Below are positions 1-8,896 of a stretch of 64,000 bases of DNA, one piece after another. A model generated the notes under the pieces. That model was not told the DNA's origin. It worked only from the letters and a program-made list of their open reading frames with translations, and did not search any database. The DNA is from Saccharopolyspora galaxeae. Lineage in GTDB: Bacteria; Actinomycetota; Actinomycetes; Mycobacteriales; Pseudonocardiaceae. A program made the position numbers and the translations under genes. The first letter of the stretch is position 1, and each line of letters starts with the position of its first letter. The DNA lies in the NCBI RefSeq assembly GCF_016526145.1, contig NZ_JADDUE010000012.1, positions 1 through 64,000 of the forward strand, given 5' to 3'.

Positions 1-1
1 C

Positions 2-59
2 AAGGACCTCCATCGTTCGGTGCGTGATGTGGTGATCCACACCGAACCTGGGGGTCCTT
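2..59. repeat. Imperfect inverted repeat at the window edge
   Basis: Two nested 7-bp perfect arms are visible: AAGGACC (2-8) pairs with GGTCCTT (53-59), and TTCGGTG (16-22) pairs with CACCGAA (40-46). A competing inner stem TGTGG (28-32) with CCACA (37-41) is also possible. There is no T-run, so it is not a classical terminator. It could be the end of a mobile element or a transcription stop for a gene left of the window; the sequence alone does not decide. Confidence 0.5.
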
Positions 60-267
60 CCTATTCCAAGATCATCCAACCGCATGTTCCAAATTCACAA
101 CCTCCCGAGGCACTACAGCTAAGGAACCGCGTTGGCTGGCCGGAGAAACGCGTTGCACCGCGTTGCCTGCCGGGGAACCGCGTCGGCCGGGGAACCGCGC
201 TGCTCGGTCGGGGAGTGGTGCTGACCGGTGAATCGGTGTCGTCGGAGCGGCGTGCTACACACGGCGC
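60..267. other. Noncoding stretch before adnB with short direct repeats
   Basis: No credible gene is seen. The unit GGAACCGCG occurs at about 122, 174 and 195, with the related words AACGCGTTG and ACCGCGTTG between them. In mycobacteria adnA lies immediately upstream of adnB, so a gap of at least 267 bp without coding sequence is unexpected here. Confidence 0.4.
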
Positions 268-3200
268 ATGCACGGTGAACAGCTCAGCCCGCAGCGCATC
301 GCCCAGGGGCTCGGGCTGCACCCGCCGACTCCGGAGCAGGCCGCGGTGATCGCCGCGCCCGCCGAACCCGCGCTGGTCGTCGCGGGCGCGGGCGCGGGCA
401 AGACCGAGACGATGGCCGCCCGGGTGGTTTGGCTGGTGGCGAACCGGATCGTCACGCCGGAGCACGTGCTCGGCCTCACCTTCACCCGCAAGGCCGCCAG
501 GCAGCTCGCCGACCGGGTGCGGGCGAGGCTGCGGCGGCTGGCCGGCTCCGGGCTGCTCGACGAGGTCGACCCGAGCGGGCAGCTGCGCACCGCGGTGCTC
601 GCCGAGGAACCGACCGTGCTGACCTACCACGCCTACGCGGGCCGGTTGGTCGGCGAGCACGGGCTGCGGGTGCCGGTGGAACCCGGTGCCCGGCTGCTCA
701 CCGGAACCGCGTCGTGGCAGCTCGCGCACCGGGTGGTGGCGACGTGGACCGAGGACCTGGACACCGAGAAGGTGCCCTCCACGGTCACCGGCCATGTGCT
801 GGCGCTGGCCGGTGAGCTGGCCGAGCACCTGGTCCGCCCCGATGCGCTGCGCGAGCACGCCGAGAAGCTGTGCGCGCTGATCGAGAACGCCCCGCGGGCG
901 AAGCGGCAGAAGGCCGAGCTGCCGCAGGACCTCACCAAGATCGTCGCCGCGCAGCGGTTGCGGGCCGCGCTGCTGCCGCTGCTGGATTCCTACGCGCAGC
1001 ACAAGAGGCGCGAGGCGGCGATGGACTTCGCCGACCAGATGTCCCTGGCCGCGCGGCTGGCCGCCGAGCACCCCGAGGTCGCCGCGGGCGAGCGCGCCCG
1101 GTTCGGCGCGGTCCTGCTGGACGAGTACCAGGACACCGGACACGCGCAGCGGGTTCTGCTGCGGGCGCTGTTCGGGCAGGTCGGCGATCCGCTGCCGGTG
1201 ACCGCGGTCGGCGACCCGGCGCAGGCGATCTACGGCTGGCGCGGTGCCAGCGCGGCCAACCTGCCCCGGTTCAGCACGGATTTCCCGCGCGGCGATGGCG
1301 CGCCCGCGCACCGCTACGGCCTGCTGACCAGCTTCCGCAACCCGCCGGAGGTGCTGAGCCTGGCCAACGCGGCCGCCGAACCGCTGCGCAAGGCCGGGCT
1401 GGAAGTCGACGAGCTGCGCGCCCGCGACGGCGCCGACCCCGGCGACATCCGCGCCGCCCTGGTGCAGGACGTGCGGGCCGAGCGCGAGTGGGTGGCCGAC
1501 CGGATCGCCGAGCAGTGGCACGCGGCGCTGGACGCAAGCGGCGAGCCGCCGACCGCGGCGGTGCTGGTGCGCCGCCGTTCGGACATGGCAGGGCTCGCCA
1601 CCGCGCTGCGCGAGCGCGGACTGCCCGTCGAGGTCGTCGGTCTCGGCGGACTGCTGGACGAGCCCGAGGTCCGGGATCTGACGAGCGCGCTGCGGATGCT
1701 CGTGGACCCGTTGGCGGGCACCGCGGCGATGCGGCTGCTGACCGGCTCGCGCTGGCGGCTCGGCGCGGCGGACATCGCCGCGCTGTGGGACCGGGCGCGC
1801 AGCCTCGGACCGGGCGCGCAGGCGGCCGAAGGTGACGACCCGTCCGAGGTCGTCAGCGGCGCGCTGCCCGGCGAGCAGTCCGAGCAGGCGGGCCTGGTGG
1901 ACGCGCTGGACGATCCCGGCGGCCCCGAGAACTACTCCGCGGCCGGCTACGAGCGGATCCGCCGGCTGGGCAAGGAACTCGTGGCGCTGCGCCGCCGCCT
2001 CGAACAGCCGCTGCCGGAGCTGGTCGCCGATGTGGAGCGCACCCTGCTGCTGGACATCGAGGCGCTGGCCCGCCCGGACGGTTCCGGGCGCATCCACCTG
2101 GACGCGTTCGCCGACGTGGTCACCGAATTCGCCACCGCCAGTCCTTCCGCGACGCTGCCCGCGCTGCTGGACTACCTCGCCGCCGCCGAACGCGCCGAGG
2201 ACGGGCTCGAGCCGGGCGAGGTCGAGGTAGCCGAGGACCGCGTGCAGGTGTTGACCACGCACGCCGCGAAGGGCTTGGAGTGGGAGATCGTCGCGGTGCC
2301 GCACCTGGTGCACCAGGTCTTCCCGGGGCGCAGGCATTCGGCGTCGTGGCTGACGTCGGTGACCGAGCTGCCGTCGCAGTTGCGCGGTGACGCGCAGGAT
2401 CTGCCCGCGCTGAACCTGGATCGTCTGTCCGGAATGGACCGCAAGGAGATCCTCGACGAGCTCAAGCGGCACGACGGCGAGTTCGAGGACCGCCGCCTCA
2501 CCGAGGAGCGGCGGCTGTTCTACGTGGCGTTGACCCGTTCGGAGCGGGTGCTGCTGCTTTCCGCGCACTGGTGGGCCGAAGGCGCGAAGAAACCGAAGGG
2601 GCCGTCGGACTTCTTCACCGAACTCGCGCACGTGTTGCGCGGGTCCGACGTCGGCGAACTCGCGCAATGGGCCGACGAACCGCCGGAGGACGCGGAGAAT
2701 CCGCTGGCCGAGACGGTGCGTTCGGTCGAATGGCCCGCGGATCCGCTGGGTGCTCGGCGAAGTGCCGTGTCCGCGGGTGCCGACATGGTCCGCGCTGCGA
2801 TGGCCGCCGCGGCTTCGGATTCCACTGTGGATGAAAGCGTGCCTGCCGCGGAACCCGGGGCCGCGGAAGAAGTGCCGCACGAAGAGGACCTGCCCGAAGC
2901 ATCGGGCATCCCGGACGGACAAGCCTCCGACGGACACAGCCCGGACGAACAGGGCCCGGACGGGCAAGCCCTGGACGAACACAGTCCGGGCGAAGACATC
3001 CCGGGCGAAGAGATCCCGGAAGACGAGCTCAACTGGGCGCGCGACGTCGACGTCCTGCTGGCCGAACGCGAAGCCGCCGCGCGGCGCCGCGACCAGGTGG
3101 CGCTACCCGGCAACCTGTCGGTGAGCCGCCTGGTCGAACTCGCCGACGACCCGGAAACCCTCGCCCGCAAGCTGCGCCGCCCGCTGCCGCTGCCGCCGAA

Positions 3201-3711
3201 CCCGATGGCGCGGCGCGGCACCGCGTTCCACGAGTGGCTGGAGCACCGGTTCGGCAGCAGCGCGCTGATCGACGTGGACGAACTTCCCGGCGCGGGCGAC
3301 GAAACGGCCTCTCCGCAGGACGACCTCGAACAGCTCAAGGCCGCGTTCCGCAGCGGATCGTGGGCCGGACGCACCCCGCACAAGGTGGAGGTGCCGTTCG
3401 AGACCCAGGTGGAAGGCGTCGTCGTGCGCGGGCGGATGGACGCCGTGTTCGCCGACCCGGACGGCGGCTGGACCGTGCTGGACTGGAAGACCGGCGGCGT
3501 GCCGGACGACGACCGGCTGCCCGCGCTGGCCGTGCAGCTCGCCGCGTACCGGCTCGCCTGGTCGTCGCTTTCCGGCGCACCGCTGGAAGAAGTCCGCGCC
3601 GCGTTCCACTACGTGCGGCACGACCGGACGCTGCGGCCCGCGGACCTGCTGGACGCCGAGGGCCTCCGCGAGCTGATCACGTCCGTCCCGCGAGCATCCA
3701 CCGACGCCTGA
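268..3711 (+). CDS. adnB: AdnB-like ATP-dependent helicase-nuclease
   Basis: This is a 1147-aa UvrD-family DNA helicase fused to a C-terminal RecB-type nuclease, the layout of mycobacterial AdnB, a motor-nuclease subunit that resects double-strand breaks. Walker A is GAGAGKT at residues 40-46, followed by TFTRKAA. Walker B is LDEYQDT near residue 290, with GDPAQAIYGWRG just after it and a late helicase motif THAAKGLEW. The nuclease domain shows FHEWLEH, GRMDAVF and LDWKTG near residue 1070, supplying the Asp and Lys of a PD-(D/E)XK site. The nearby potassium channel, nudC and uvrD2 match the order of M. tuberculosis Rv3201c onward. An acidic, repeat-rich linker (about residues 880-920) separates helicase and nuclease. 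The partner adnA is not adjacent. Confidence 0.9.
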   Translation: MHGEQLSPQRIAQGLGLHPPTPEQAAVIAAPAEPALVVAGAGAGKTETMAARVVWLVANRIVTPEHVLGLTFTRKAARQLADRVRARLRRLAGSGLLDEVDPSGQLRTAVLAEEPTVLTYHAYAGRLVGEHGLRVPVEPGARLLTGTASWQLAHRVVATWTEDLDTEKVPSTVTGHVLALAGELAEHLVRPDALREHAEKLCALIENAPRAKRQKAELPQDLTKIVAAQRLRAALLPLLDSYAQHKRREAAMDFADQMSLAARLAAEHPEVAAGERARFGAVLLDEYQDTGHAQRVLLRALFGQVGDPLPVTAVGDPAQAIYGWRGASAANLPRFSTDFPRGDGAPAHRYGLLTSFRNPPEVLSLANAAAEPLRKAGLEVDELRARDGADPGDIRAALVQDVRAEREWVADRIAEQWHAALDASGEPPTAAVLVRRRSDMAGLATALRERGLPVEVVGLGGLLDEPEVRDLTSALRMLVDPLAGTAAMRLLTGSRWRLGAADIAALWDRARSLGPGAQAAEGDDPSEVVSGALPGEQSEQAGLVDALDDPGGPENYSAAGYERIRRLGKELVALRRRLEQPLPELVADVERTLLLDIEALARPDGSGRIHLDAFADVVTEFATASPSATLPALLDYLAAAERAEDGLEPGEVEVAEDRVQVLTTHAAKGLEWEIVAVPHLVHQVFPGRRHSASWLTSVTELPSQLRGDAQDLPALNLDRLSGMDRKEILDELKRHDGEFEDRRLTEERRLFYVALTRSERVLLLSAHWWAEGAKKPKGPSDFFTELAHVLRGSDVGELAQWADEPPEDAENPLAETVRSVEWPADPLGARRSAVSAGADMVRAAMAAAASDSTVDESVPAAEPGAAEEVPHEEDLPEASGIPDGQASDGHSPDEQGPDGQALDEHSPGEDIPGEEIPEDELNWARDVDVLLAEREAAARRRDQVALPGNLSVSRLVELADDPETLARKLRRPLPLPPNPMARRGTAFHEWLEHRFGSSALIDVDELPGAGDETASPQDDLEQLKAAFRSGSWAGRTPHKVEVPFETQVEGVVVRGRMDAVFADPDGGWTVLDWKTGGVPDDDRLPALAVQLAAYRLAWSSLSGAPLEEVRAAFHYVRHDRTLRPADLLDAEGLRELITSVPRASTDA

Positions 3712-3897
3712 GACCCCGCGGCGTCGGCGCTCGGGCGGCGAAAGCGGCTGCACCGCTCGAAAAAGCGAACCCCGCGGCAAGCCCCGGGTTCCAAGGCGGC
3801 AGTGGGACGCCGAAGTCGTTGCGATCTTTTCCCATGTCCACACCTTCGAGTGGTGGATCTTGTCTAGGGCCATTCGGGCGGATCAACATGCTTCCTG

Positions 3898-4506
3898 ATG
3901 GAGCAGAACCAGTGGAAGCTCAATACGCCGCCGGAAGCGGAAGTCCTCGTGGACACCGATGTGCTGTCGCTGCGCGCGCCCCTCGTGCGGGTGGCCCGGG
4001 ACGCCGAGGGCGCCTGGTCGTTCACCGGCCCCGGCGCCGATCCGCCGACCCAGCGGACCGTGCTCGGCGCCGTCGTCGCCGCGTGGCCGCACGTCTCGGC
4101 GCTGACCGACCTGGACCGCGGCGGCGCGGTGGTGTGGTCCTGGACCAGGCACGGCTGGGCGGGTGAGTTCGAGTGCCGCTGCGGCAACTGCGAAACGCCC
4201 GTCGCCGCCGACCTGGACCGCCGCAGCTGGCCGTCGGACGTGCAGCCGGACTCCCTGATCAGCGTGGAGAAGTCAGCGCTGTCCGGGCAGGTCACGCTCA
4301 CCGACATCCTGTCCACGCCGGATGGCGTCGCCTTCCTCGGCCCCGGCAGGCACCAGCGCACCAGCGACCTGATGACGCCGGTGGCCGCGGCGAACGTGGC
4401 CCGGCGCTGGCCGCACACCGTGCAGGCGTTGCGCTCGATCAAGAACGGCCGCGGGCTGAGCTGGAACCCCGAAGGGCTCAACTGGCGCGAGTACGTCCTC
4501 GCCTGA
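3898..4506 (+). CDS. Hypothetical protein, 202 aa
   Basis: I do not recognise the family. The protein is soluble-looking, with no signal peptide or membrane segment. A cysteine pair lies in CRCGNC near residue 97, which could bind a metal, and there are many tryptophans (SWTRHGW, RRWPHTVQ). The ATG is the first in frame after a 186-bp gap, with no clear Shine-Dalgarno, so the start is uncertain. It runs convergent with the next gene, the stops being about 17 bp apart. High third-position GC supports coding. No function is proposed. Confidence 0.65.
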   Translation: MEQNQWKLNTPPEAEVLVDTDVLSLRAPLVRVARDAEGAWSFTGPGADPPTQRTVLGAVVAAWPHVSALTDLDRGGAVVWSWTRHGWAGEFECRCGNCETPVAADLDRRSWPSDVQPDSLISVEKSALSGQVTLTDILSTPDGVAFLGPGRHQRTSDLMTPVAAANVARRWPHTVQALRSIKNGRGLSWNPEGLNWREYVLA

Positions 4507-4523
4507 GCCGTCCGCGAATCGGG

Positions 4524-5051
4524 TCAGGACGCCGGGCTCTGCTGGCCGCGCTGCAACATCAGCGAATACAGGACTTCCTGCAACCAGCGGCCGAACAACG
4601 GGGCGCCGAACTCGGCGGAGCGGTCCTCCGGCTGCAGCAGCACCTCGGACGGTTCCGGGCCGTTGTCCTGCACGACTCCGACGCCGTAGTAGTCCATTTC
4701 GGTCATCGGCCACGGGCGGTACGGGTGCCGGGGCGGCAGCACCACGCTGCACGGCGCCAGCGTCATCAGCGTTCCGCAGGCCCGCATCCCGTGCTTGGCC
4801 TTGCGCACCGGAACGAGGATTCCGACGATGTCGATCGCGGCGACCGGCAGGTGATCGTGCATGTTGGGCTGCGACCAGGAGCGGAACCAGGCCGGATCGT
4901 TCTCCGGGGTCCAGCCGTGCGCACACCGCCACCGGTGCACGTCCGGCCGGACGCGGGTCACGGCGGCGAATCTGGACCCGAGCGCTGCCACGTCGGAAAC
5001 GACCTGCCCGTGCCAGCCGAGTGCTGCTGCGGCGTGCTCAAGTTCCTGCAC
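4524..5051 (-). CDS. Hypothetical protein, 175 aa
   Basis: I do not recognise this family. It lacks a signal peptide or membrane segment and is rich in aromatic and proline residues in the middle (HPYRPWPMTEMDYYGVG). The GTG start at 5051 is supported by a TACGAT -10 box (5058-5063) placed six nucleotides upstream, which would make the mRNA leaderless. Coding bias is good. It is convergent with the hypothetical gene on its left and 32 bp downstream of a DoxX-like gene on the same strand, but that gene ends before this promoter, so they are probably separate transcripts. Confidence 0.65.
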   Translation of the reverse strand: MQELEHAAAALGWHGQVVSDVAALGSRFAAVTRVRPDVHRWRCAHGWTPENDPAWFRSWSQPNMHDHLPVAAIDIVGILVPVRKAKHGMRACGTLMTLAPCSVVLPPRHPYRPWPMTEMDYYGVGVVQDNGPEPSEVLLQPEDRSAEFGAPLFGRWLQEVLYSLMLQRGQQSPAS

Positions 5052-5057
5052 TCGAAG

Positions 5058-5063
5058 ATCGTA
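5058..5063 (-). promoter_or_regulatory. Leaderless -10 box, TACGAT
   Basis: The minus strand reads TTTACGAT followed by six bases and then the GTG at 5051. The spacing places the transcription start at or next to the start codon. Confidence 0.45.
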
Positions 5064-5083
5064 AACCTCGCGGGTGACCGTGC

Positions 5084-5455
5084 TTACTCGCCCGCCTCGC
5101 GGCGGACCCGCAGCGCCCAGGCCACGAGCGGGATCTGCAGCGGCAGCCTGCCGTAGGCGATCAGCCGCAGTGGCAACGGTTTCCGGCGGAAGTCGGCGGC
5201 CATCCGCAGGTTGGCCGGGAACACGCCGACGAACAACCCGGCGGTCACCAGCGCCCCGGCCCGCCGAGTGCGCGGGTGCGCCACGGCGGCCGCGCAGCCC
5301 AGCTCGGCCGCCCCGGACACGTAGGTCCAGGTGCGGGCGGAACCCGGCAGCGATCGCGGGACGATCCCGTCGAACGGCTTCGGGCGCAGGAAGTGCAGCG
5401 CGCCCATCGTGGCGAGGGCTCCGGAGAGCACGCGGACCGAACGTTTCGCGGACAT
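5084..5455 (-). CDS. DoxX-like small membrane protein
   Basis: This 123-aa protein has the four-helix look of the DoxX/DoxX-like family. Hydrophobic stretches appear at about residues 8-22, 44-60, 66-82 and 100-116. The start is the ATG giving MSAKRSVRV; a longer reading frame upstream has poor composition and overlaps the channel gene promoter. DoxX proteins are small inner-membrane proteins, some linked to oxidative stress or quinone chemistry; nothing here fixes a substrate. It is transcribed away from the potassium-channel gene. Confidence 0.75.
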   Translation of the reverse strand: MSAKRSVRVLSGALATMGALHFLRPKPFDGIVPRSLPGSARTWTYVSGAAELGCAAAVAHPRTRRAGALVTAGLFVGVFPANLRMAADFRRKPLPLRLIAYGRLPLQIPLVAWALRVRREAGE

Positions 5456-5729
5456 GCCCGGCAGCCTCGCACGGGCGGCCGCGGCGGACAATGCCCCGCA
5501 GCTTTCCGGGATCCGGCTCCCGTTCGCCCGGTCCGTCCGGGTTGTCGCGGGCCGCCGCAACGGTCTCCGGCGCGGTTGCCGACCGGCGTTGGTTCGGCCG
5601 GGTGCGCCCGGGTTATGTTCTGCGGGTCCGACGCGACCACGGCGAACGAGCCGGAATCGGGGGAGTGGTGAGCGAACGCGCGACGGCCGCAGGCGGACCT
5701 GCGACGGCCGGAAGCCGGGTGGGCGCGTG

Positions 5730-6836
5730 GTGAGCGGGCGCGGCCGCATCTCGCCCGCCTCGCTGATCAACGCGCGGGCGCGCGAGGAGACCGGCGACCG
5801 GCTCACCGACCGCCCGGACCACACCCTCGTCGGCGTGATCCGGATGCCGGAAGCGCGGGTCAGCCCCGGGCGTTCCATCGTGCGCCGGATCATCGGCGCG
5901 ATCCTGGCGCTGGCGGCCACCGTGCTGATCGTCTACTTGGGACGCGACGGGTACCGGGACTCCGCGGGCGGCGAGCTGAGCCTGCTCGACGTCGTCTACT
6001 ACGCCACGGTTTCGCTGTCCACGACCGGCTACGGGGACATCACCCCGATCAGCCCGCTGGCGCGGCTGGTGAACGTGCTGGTCATCACGCCGCTGCGGGT
6101 GCTGTTCCTGATCGTGCTGGTCGGCACCACCCTCGAAGTGCTCACCGAACGCTCCCGGCAGGCGCTGAAGATCCAACGTTGGAGGTCCAAGGTGCGCGAC
6201 CACGTGGTCGTCATCGGCTACGGGACGAAGGGCCGCTCCGCGGTCACGGCGCTGCTCGGCGACGGGGCCGACCCGGGGCGGATCGTGGTCGTGGACACCG
6301 ACCACGCCGCGCTGGAGACGGCGTCCTCGCTGGGCCTGGTGACGGTGAACGGTTCGGGAACCCGCTCGGACGTGTTGCGCGTGGCGGGCTTGCCGCGGGC
6401 GCGCGCGGTCGTGATCGCGCCCGCGCGCGACGACACCGCGGTGCTGGTGACGCTCACCGCCCGCGAACTGGCGCCGAAGGCGCAGATCGTGGCCGCCGTG
6501 CGGGAAGCCGAGAACGTGCACCTGCTGCGGCAGTCCGGTGCGGACTCGGTGGTGGTCTCCAGCGAGACCGCGGGCAGGCTGCTGGGCATGGCGACCACCA
6601 CGCCGTCGGTGGTGGAGATGTTCGAGGACCTGCTCACCCCGGACGTGGGGCTGGCGATCGCCGAACGCGAGGTGGAGCCGTCGGAGGTCGGCGGTTCGCC
6701 GCGGCACCTGTCGGACATCGTGCTCGGCGTGGTCCGCGGCGACGAGCTGTACCGGGTGGACGCTCCGGAAGCCGATGCGATCGAGGACGGCGACCGGTTG
6801 CTCTACGTCAAGAAGGTCACCCCGGCCGAACCGTGA
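5730..6836 (+). CDS. Potassium channel protein with RCK domain
   Basis: This protein, about 368 aa, is a two-helix ion channel with a cytoplasmic TrkA-type regulator domain, as in M. tuberculosis Rv3200c. A first membrane helix lies at about residues 51-70. The selectivity filter TTGYGD is at residues 98-103 and is followed by a second helix (VLVITPLRVLFLIVLVG). The RCK nucleotide-binding fold starts at VVVIGYGTKG, and an RCK-C-like domain ends the protein. It should gate potassium flow in response to a bound nucleotide or ion. Start choice is uncertain: two adjacent GTG codons lie at 5727 and 5730 and an ATG at 5844. A 22-codon frame (5665-5733) ends by overlapping the chosen GTG and could couple translation. 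Confidence 0.85.
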   Translation: MSGRGRISPASLINARAREETGDRLTDRPDHTLVGVIRMPEARVSPGRSIVRRIIGAILALAATVLIVYLGRDGYRDSAGGELSLLDVVYYATVSLSTTGYGDITPISPLARLVNVLVITPLRVLFLIVLVGTTLEVLTERSRQALKIQRWRSKVRDHVVVIGYGTKGRSAVTALLGDGADPGRIVVVDTDHAALETASSLGLVTVNGSGTRSDVLRVAGLPRARAVVIAPARDDTAVLVTLTARELAPKAQIVAAVREAENVHLLRQSGADSVVVSSETAGRLLGMATTTPSVVEMFEDLLTPDVGLAIAEREVEPSEVGGSPRHLSDIVLGVVRGDELYRVDAPEADAIEDGDRLLYVKKVTPAEP

Positions 6837-6920
6837 ACCCCGGCTGGACCGTGAACCCGGCCGAACCGTGAGCGGGCCGGTGCGCGAAGACGCCACCCGG
6901 CGTTCTGGGACGATCACACC

Positions 6921-7337
6921 GTGGGGCGACGAGGTGGTTCGGCATCGGTGGGGCTGATCCTGGTTGTGCTGGGACTGCTCGGCCTCGGCGTGGTGGCTTT
7001 CTCCTGGTGGCGGCTGTCGGAAAGCGGCCTGCCCGGCGGGCGCACCGCGCAGGCCAAGGTCGTCGAGTCGGTGCCGTGCGGCAGGGCCACGCAGGGCGAT
7101 CTCGTCGAGGTCCGCGTGGACGGGGAAGTGCGGCGGCTGCGGCTGGACGGTTGCGGGCACAACCGCGGGCAGGAATTCCAGGTGCAGGTCCCGAAGCGGG
7201 GCGATCGCGCGTTCCGCGCGGGCGACGCGACGGGTGACGGCGGGCCGAGCACCCGGATCAGCTGGGTGCTGGGCACGCTGGCCGCGGTGGCGGGCGGCGG
7301 TTACGCGTTGCTGCTGCGCCGCCCGGAACCCGCCTGA
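6921..7337 (+). CDS. Small membrane protein, unknown function
   Basis: This 138-aa protein has a membrane helix at about residues 9-27 (GLILVVLGLLGLG), a polar beta-rich middle of about 80 residues with two cysteines, and a second helix near the C-terminus (VLGTLAAVAGGGYALLL) ending in basic residues. The topology suggests the middle domain faces outside. I do not recognise the family; the layout resembles DUF3592-type proteins. Its TGA is immediately followed by the convergent stop of the metallopeptidase gene, leaving no space between them. Confidence 0.65.
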   Translation: MGRRGGSASVGLILVVLGLLGLGVVAFSWWRLSESGLPGGRTAQAKVVESVPCGRATQGDLVEVRVDGEVRRLRLDGCGHNRGQEFQVQVPKRGDRAFRAGDATGDGGPSTRISWVLGTLAAVAGGGYALLLRRPEPA

Positions 7338-8375
7338 TCAGTCCACATCGGATGGTGCGGCGGCCCAGGTGTTGCACGCGGTCACCTCGTTGCCGCTGAA
7401 TCCCCGGTCGATCCACTTGGTGTTCGTGGCGATGCGGCCGTGGTCGGGCTGCTCGTTGTACTCGTCGCCGCGCGCCCGGGAATCGGCCAGCGCGGGCAGC
7501 ACGAGGTCGTTGCGCACGCCGCCGTTCTGCAGCGCGGCCAGCGTCATCCCTTCGAAGCAGGTCGCTTGCAGCTCGGAGCGCCGGGTCAGCTCGAGCCCGG
7601 CGGGACTGCTGCCGCCTGCGGCCTTGGAGGCGTCGAGGTAGGCCGGGTTGATCCCGCTCATCGCCTGGATCGCGTGCCCGAATTCGTGCGCGAACTGCCC
7701 GAGGTAGGCGCCGCCTTCGACGCGGTTCTCCTTCTCCGCGTAGTAGCGCGAGGTCATGTAGATGGTGTTGTCGCTGGGGCAGTACATCGCCGTCTGGTCC
7801 CAGGTGCGGTGGCCGCACGGGGTGTTCAGGTCGGTTGCGGTGGTCACCACCGAAGGCGTTCGCGCGGGCAGGTTCGCCGCGCGCAGCGCGGGCGCCCACG
7901 CCTGCATCAGGCAGGGCGCCGCGGCTTGGTAGAACGCGTCCTGCGCTGCGGTGTCGGTGGCGAACGGCGGCAACGGGCAAGGCGCGTCGACGGCGCCGTT
8001 GCCCGCGATGTTGATCGGGTTCTCGGCCAGTGCGGAAACCGGGCGCGGAGCGCTCGCGTACGCGTGATCGGGTTGGCGCGGGCGCACGGGCCGCCTGGAG
8101 GTCGTTTCCTCGTCGGAAGGTTCGGTGCCGGAGGCCGGGGCGGGGAGATCGGTCGGATCGTGCGTGACCGGCCGGTCGCCGCCGGTGGTGCCGGTGTTGA
8201 GGGCGATGGCGCCCACGCCGACCGTGCCGAAGCCGAGCAGGAAGATCCCCACGATGACCAGCCCGACGATCAGCCCCGTGTTGCCGGACCGCCGCTTACC
8301 GCCTGCCGAGCGCGGGTCCGGCTGTTGCCTGCGGCCGGATGGCGCACCGGGTCGTTGCGGCGGTGGCTGCGTCAT
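7338..8375 (-). CDS. Neutral zinc metallopeptidase (YpfJ-like)
   Basis: This 345-aa membrane-anchored protease has a proline/glutamine-rich cytoplasmic N-terminus, one helix near residues 36-60 (GLIVGLVIVGIFLLGF), a low-complexity linker and an external catalytic domain. The zinc site HEFGH sits inside FAHEFGHAIQ. The downstream region with ELQATCFEG matches the putative neutral zinc metallopeptidase family (YpfJ in E. coli). Four cysteines in the external domain could form disulfides. ATG 8375 is chosen because the extension upstream has no coding character. The substrate is unknown. Confidence 0.85.
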   Translation of the reverse strand: MTQPPPQRPGAPSGRRQQPDPRSAGGKRRSGNTGLIVGLVIVGIFLLGFGTVGVGAIALNTGTTGGDRPVTHDPTDLPAPASGTEPSDEETTSRRPVRPRQPDHAYASAPRPVSALAENPINIAGNGAVDAPCPLPPFATDTAAQDAFYQAAAPCLMQAWAPALRAANLPARTPSVVTTATDLNTPCGHRTWDQTAMYCPSDNTIYMTSRYYAEKENRVEGGAYLGQFAHEFGHAIQAMSGINPAYLDASKAAGGSSPAGLELTRRSELQATCFEGMTLAALQNGGVRNDLVLPALADSRARGDEYNEQPDHGRIATNTKWIDRGFSGNEVTACNTWAAAPSDVD

Positions 8376-8896
8376 GGCTGGACTCCAAACGACTGGCCGC
8401 GCGGCGCGATCGCACTCGTTGATCGCGGGTGGGAGCTTAGCGTCCACCCGGCCGGAGATCGCACGAACTCGATAGGTGCGGGACCGCGGGCCGGACGGAC
8501 CGGGCGATGGATCCCGTTCTGTCCGTTGTGAGCAGTAGGGATTGCACGGGGGTCGGCCGAGGACTCGTCCCGCGGGGCTCGGGCGGCTGGTCGTCCCGCA
8601 GCGCTCAGGCGGCTGGGCGATGTGACCGCCCGCTCCGGGCCGGGCGGGCCGACACGCACCCGCGCCACTCGATCAGGGTTTGATCAGGCGGTGCGAGCGG
8701 ATGCCGCCCAAGGGCGCGGCGGCCTAACGGCCTTGAACCGCCCGCGACTCGCTGACCAGCCGTTCCGTTGAACTTCCGGAGCACGGGCGGCAGCGGCCGG
8801 AGCGCACCGCGCGCAACGCCGCGGCCGGCCGAAGCACGAGCGGAGAGGCAACGGGGGCGTGACGCGCCGTGACCGCGCGGACGTAAGCTGCGGGAC
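8376..8896. other. 521-bp intergenic region between divergent genes
   Basis: The region separates the minus-strand metallopeptidase from the plus-strand M16 pair and should hold both promoters. The only clear signal is the TAAGCT box just before the M16 gene. The word TGATCAGG is partly repeated near 8664-8683. No gene with convincing codon use is seen. Confidence 0.5.
8884..8889 (+). promoter_or_regulatory. Leaderless -10 box, TAAGCT
   Basis: TAAGCT lies seven bases before ATG 8897, the spacing expected for a leaderless transcript. Confidence 0.5.

Noticed and set aside
61-2982. A 973-codon open frame antisense to adnB
   Set aside because: High-GC DNA leaves long stop-free frames opposite real genes. 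The frame is rich in Arg, Gln and Val, has no domain, and adnB on the other strand is clear.
5665-5733. A 22-codon leader ORF ending over the potassium-channel start
   Set aside because: The overlap is suggestive, but the GGGGGAG touches the GTG, too close to serve as a ribosome-binding site, so it is mentioned only with the channel gene.
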